From an uncultured Chloroflexota bacterium (lineage in GTDB: Bacteria > Chloroflexota > Dehalococcoidia > UBA3495), in the NCBI GenBank assembly GCA_913031095.1, contig CAJWGH010000034.1, positions 1-8,328 of the forward strand: DNA of 8,328 nt, in the 5' to 3' direction. Positions within the stretch are counted from its first letter, which is position 1. The number at the start of each line of letters is the position of its first letter. This document shows positions 6,923-8,328 of this stretch, one piece after another. Both the position numbers and the translations under genes were made by a program. The notes under the pieces are model-generated. The model did not search any database. It saw only the letters and a list, made by a program, of their open reading frames with translations, and was not told where the DNA came from.

Positions 6923-8328
6923 TTGGTGCTTAGGACCTACCGCTTTCTCAGTTTCCACGGGCGTGTTTCCTGGACGCTTTACATATTGCTGCTAATTATA
7001 GTTGTGGCCTTTGGGCTGCGGCTCAACGGCATTAATTGGGACCAAGGGTTCGCATTCCACCCAGACGAACGGGATATCTATATGCGGTCTGGGTGCATGT
7101 ATGATTTGTTGACGGACGCTCCGGGTGCCCGGGAGTGCGGCTACGTGCGTGGTGAACCAGAGGCCGAACCCGGCCTGCCCAGTATCGGCACCCTCTTGGA
7201 TAAGGACCGAAGCCCTTTCAATCCTCATTGGTTCCCGTTGGGCAGCATCCTCATCTATCTGATGGTCTTCTTCCGGTCTGTCGCGGAATTGTTCACCGAC
7301 CTCAACTCCCTGGATATGCGTTACTTTGGCCGGCCTTTATCTGCCATTGCGGACGTGGGTTCGGTGGTGATGGTTTTCATCCTGGGGCGGAAGTTTTATG
7401 GGACCGGTGTAGGCCTACTCGCTGCAGGCCTTACCGCTATGTCGGTTATTCACGTCCAGAACAGCCATTTCTTCCGCCCAGAGACTTTCTCGGTGTTCTT
7501 CACCTTGGCAAGTTTTTGGGCGATGTGGAGGATGCTGGAAAGAAAGCGGTTGCACGACTCAGCTATATTGGGCTTGATGTTGGGACTGGCTATCGCGCCT
7601 AAAGTGAGCATCCTGCCGATTCTGGCTCCCATGTTCTTGATCTATTGGTACCGCGTCCTGGATGAGGTGGAAGGTCGCTGGGCAGATATAACTCCTGGAC
7701 TGGTGCAGCGCATCTTTCGACACGCCGCCTTAGCTGCCGCTGTCGCGGGAGGAGTGTTCTTCATCTCCGCGCCTTACGCCATTCTGGATTTAGGTTCCTT
7801 TGCCAGAGACCTTGCGGCGCAGACTAGGATGGCAAGCGATGCTGGTTTGTGGCCGTTCACGATTCAATACGTCGACACTCCGGCGTTCATTTATCAGATA
7901 CAGCAATCTTCCGTCTGGGGTCTGGGCCTTCCACTGGGAGTGGTCGCCTGGGCTTCCATCCCCTTCACTGCCGCCGTGGCTGTTTTCAGCAAGGCCGTTC
8001 GTCGGGCTGACCTGTTTTTGTTGGCCTGGGTGGTGCCCGGATTTGTCTTCTTGGAGGCCTTCGAAGTCCACTTCCTCCGCTATGTGTTCCCGTTGATGCC
8101 GGTCATAATCATAATGGGTTCTAGGATGCTGCTGTGGACGGTGTTTGCCTACCAGCCACTGGCTGGCCGACTGGTCACCCATTGGCTGGTCTCTGCCAGA
8201 ATATTGCCTGGCCTAGCTATCGGCGTAGTCGTGTTCGTGGTCGCCGCCACCGGTTTCTATACTCTAGCCTTTCAACGGGTCTACGCCCAGGATCATCCGG
8301 CAATCACCGCGTCCGAGTGGATAAATTC
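6923..8328 (+). CDS. GT39/ArnT-like membrane glycosyltransferase, N-terminal part (3' truncated by window edge)
   Basis: The frame stays open from 6908 to the window end, giving 468 codons from TTG 6923. The protein is an integral membrane GT-C enzyme of the kind that transfers a sugar from a polyprenyl-phosphate donor on the outer face of the membrane. Helix 1 (about residues 17-33) is followed by an extracytoplasmic loop with FHPDERDIYM, where Asp48-Glu49 is the acidic pair expected at the catalytic site. NPHWFPLGSILIYL (100-113), VIHVQNSHFFRPETFSVFF (175-193) and APKVSILPIL (225-234) resemble Chloroflexota GT39 proteins (GLF, SHFF-type and KVS segments, from memory). Further helices lie at about 142-155, 163-175, 218-240, 268-285, 335-355, 363-378, 385-405 and 428-447. 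The loop at about 50-100 is rich in Cys, Pro and acidic residues. The acceptor and sugar cannot be told from sequence, and the C-terminal domain is missing. It sits behind a terminator and is probably not part of the gap unit. Confidence 0.85.
   Translation, partial: MVLRTYRFLSFHGRVSWTLYILLLIIVVAFGLRLNGINWDQGFAFHPDERDIYMRSGCMYDLLTDAPGARECGYVRGEPEAEPGLPSIGTLLDKDRSPFNPHWFPLGSILIYLMVFFRSVAELFTDLNSLDMRYFGRPLSAIADVGSVVMVFILGRKFYGTGVGLLAAGLTAMSVIHVQNSHFFRPETFSVFFTLASFWAMWRMLERKRLHDSAILGLMLGLAIAPKVSILPILAPMFLIYWYRVLDEVEGRWADITPGLVQRIFRHAALAAAVAGGVFFISAPYAILDLGSFARDLAAQTRMASDAGLWPFTIQYVDTPAFIYQIQQSSVWGLGLPLGVVAWASIPFTAAVAVFSKAVRRADLFLLAWVVPGFVFLEAFEVHFLRYVFPLMPVIIIMGSRMLLWTVFAYQPLAGRLVTHWLVSARILPGLAIGVVVFVVAATGFYTLAFQRVYAQDHPAITASEWIN

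Noticed and set aside
7228..7602. Plus-strand open frame of 124 codons, and a similar one at 7800-8096
   Set aside because: Both are out-of-frame readings within the glycosyltransferase, whose own frame is open throughout and carries the conserved GT39 segments.
1..8328. CRISPR arrays, IS elements, tandem repeats, tRNA or att sites
   Set aside because: Read through on both strands; no repeated units, transposase motifs, cloverleaf structures or long direct repeats were found.

Overview
The window is a stretch of bacterial chromosome in which every recognisable gene reads on the + strand. In order: the 3' end of nuoL, complete nuoM and nuoN (proton-pumping membrane subunits of respiratory complex I), a small LOG-like Rossmann-fold protein (TIGR00725 type), eno (enolase), gap (type I glyceraldehyde-3-phosphate dehydrogenase), and the 5' part of a membrane glycosyltransferase of the GT39/ArnT-like kind, cut by the window edge. 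I see no tRNA, rRNA, CRISPR array, transposase, integrase or attachment site. Start codons are mixed (TTG for nuoM and probably the glycosyltransferase, GTG for nuoN, ATG for the rest). Base composition looks moderate, roughly half to mid-fifties percent GC by eye.

Layout. Positions 2-3568 are the distal end of a nuo operon: nuoM begins on the base after the nuoL stop and nuoN follows nuoM by 6 bases. A 116-base gap with a possible stem-loop leads to the LOG-like gene (3685-4176), and a 50-base gap leads to eno (4227-5537). The 179-base eno-gap spacer holds a bulged hairpin, a second inverted repeat and a weak promoter candidate, then a strong Shine-Dalgarno for gap (5717-6730). A strong intrinsic terminator (6788-6831) closes this block. 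A perfect TATAAT sits 27 bases beyond it and probably belongs to the glycosyltransferase transcription unit, which opens at about 6923 and runs off the end.

How the genes fit together. GAPDH produces NADH (or possibly NADPH) in glycolysis, enolase acts further down the same pathway, and complex I oxidises NADH and pumps protons. The block therefore joins lower glycolysis with NADH respiration. No intrinsic terminator is visible between nuoL and gap, so partial co-transcription is possible but not shown. The glycosyltransferase would act on lipid-linked sugars and polymers at the membrane and looks like a separate unit.

Organism. The glycosyltransferase (HPDE loop, NPHWFPLGS segment, NSHFF and KVS segments) resembles the many GT39 proteins of Chloroflexota, and the enolase and NuoM fit an uncultured Chloroflexota such as the SAR202/Dehalococcoidia side. 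This is inference from memory of family resemblance, not a database result.

I did not find a convincing undescribed system; most of the window is core metabolism. The points most worth a second look are in the proteins: NuoM appears to carry Leu where the essential mid-membrane Lys (E. coli Lys234) is expected, and GAPDH has Gln-Arg where NAD-specific enzymes usually have Leu-Pro, while keeping the NAD-type Asp.
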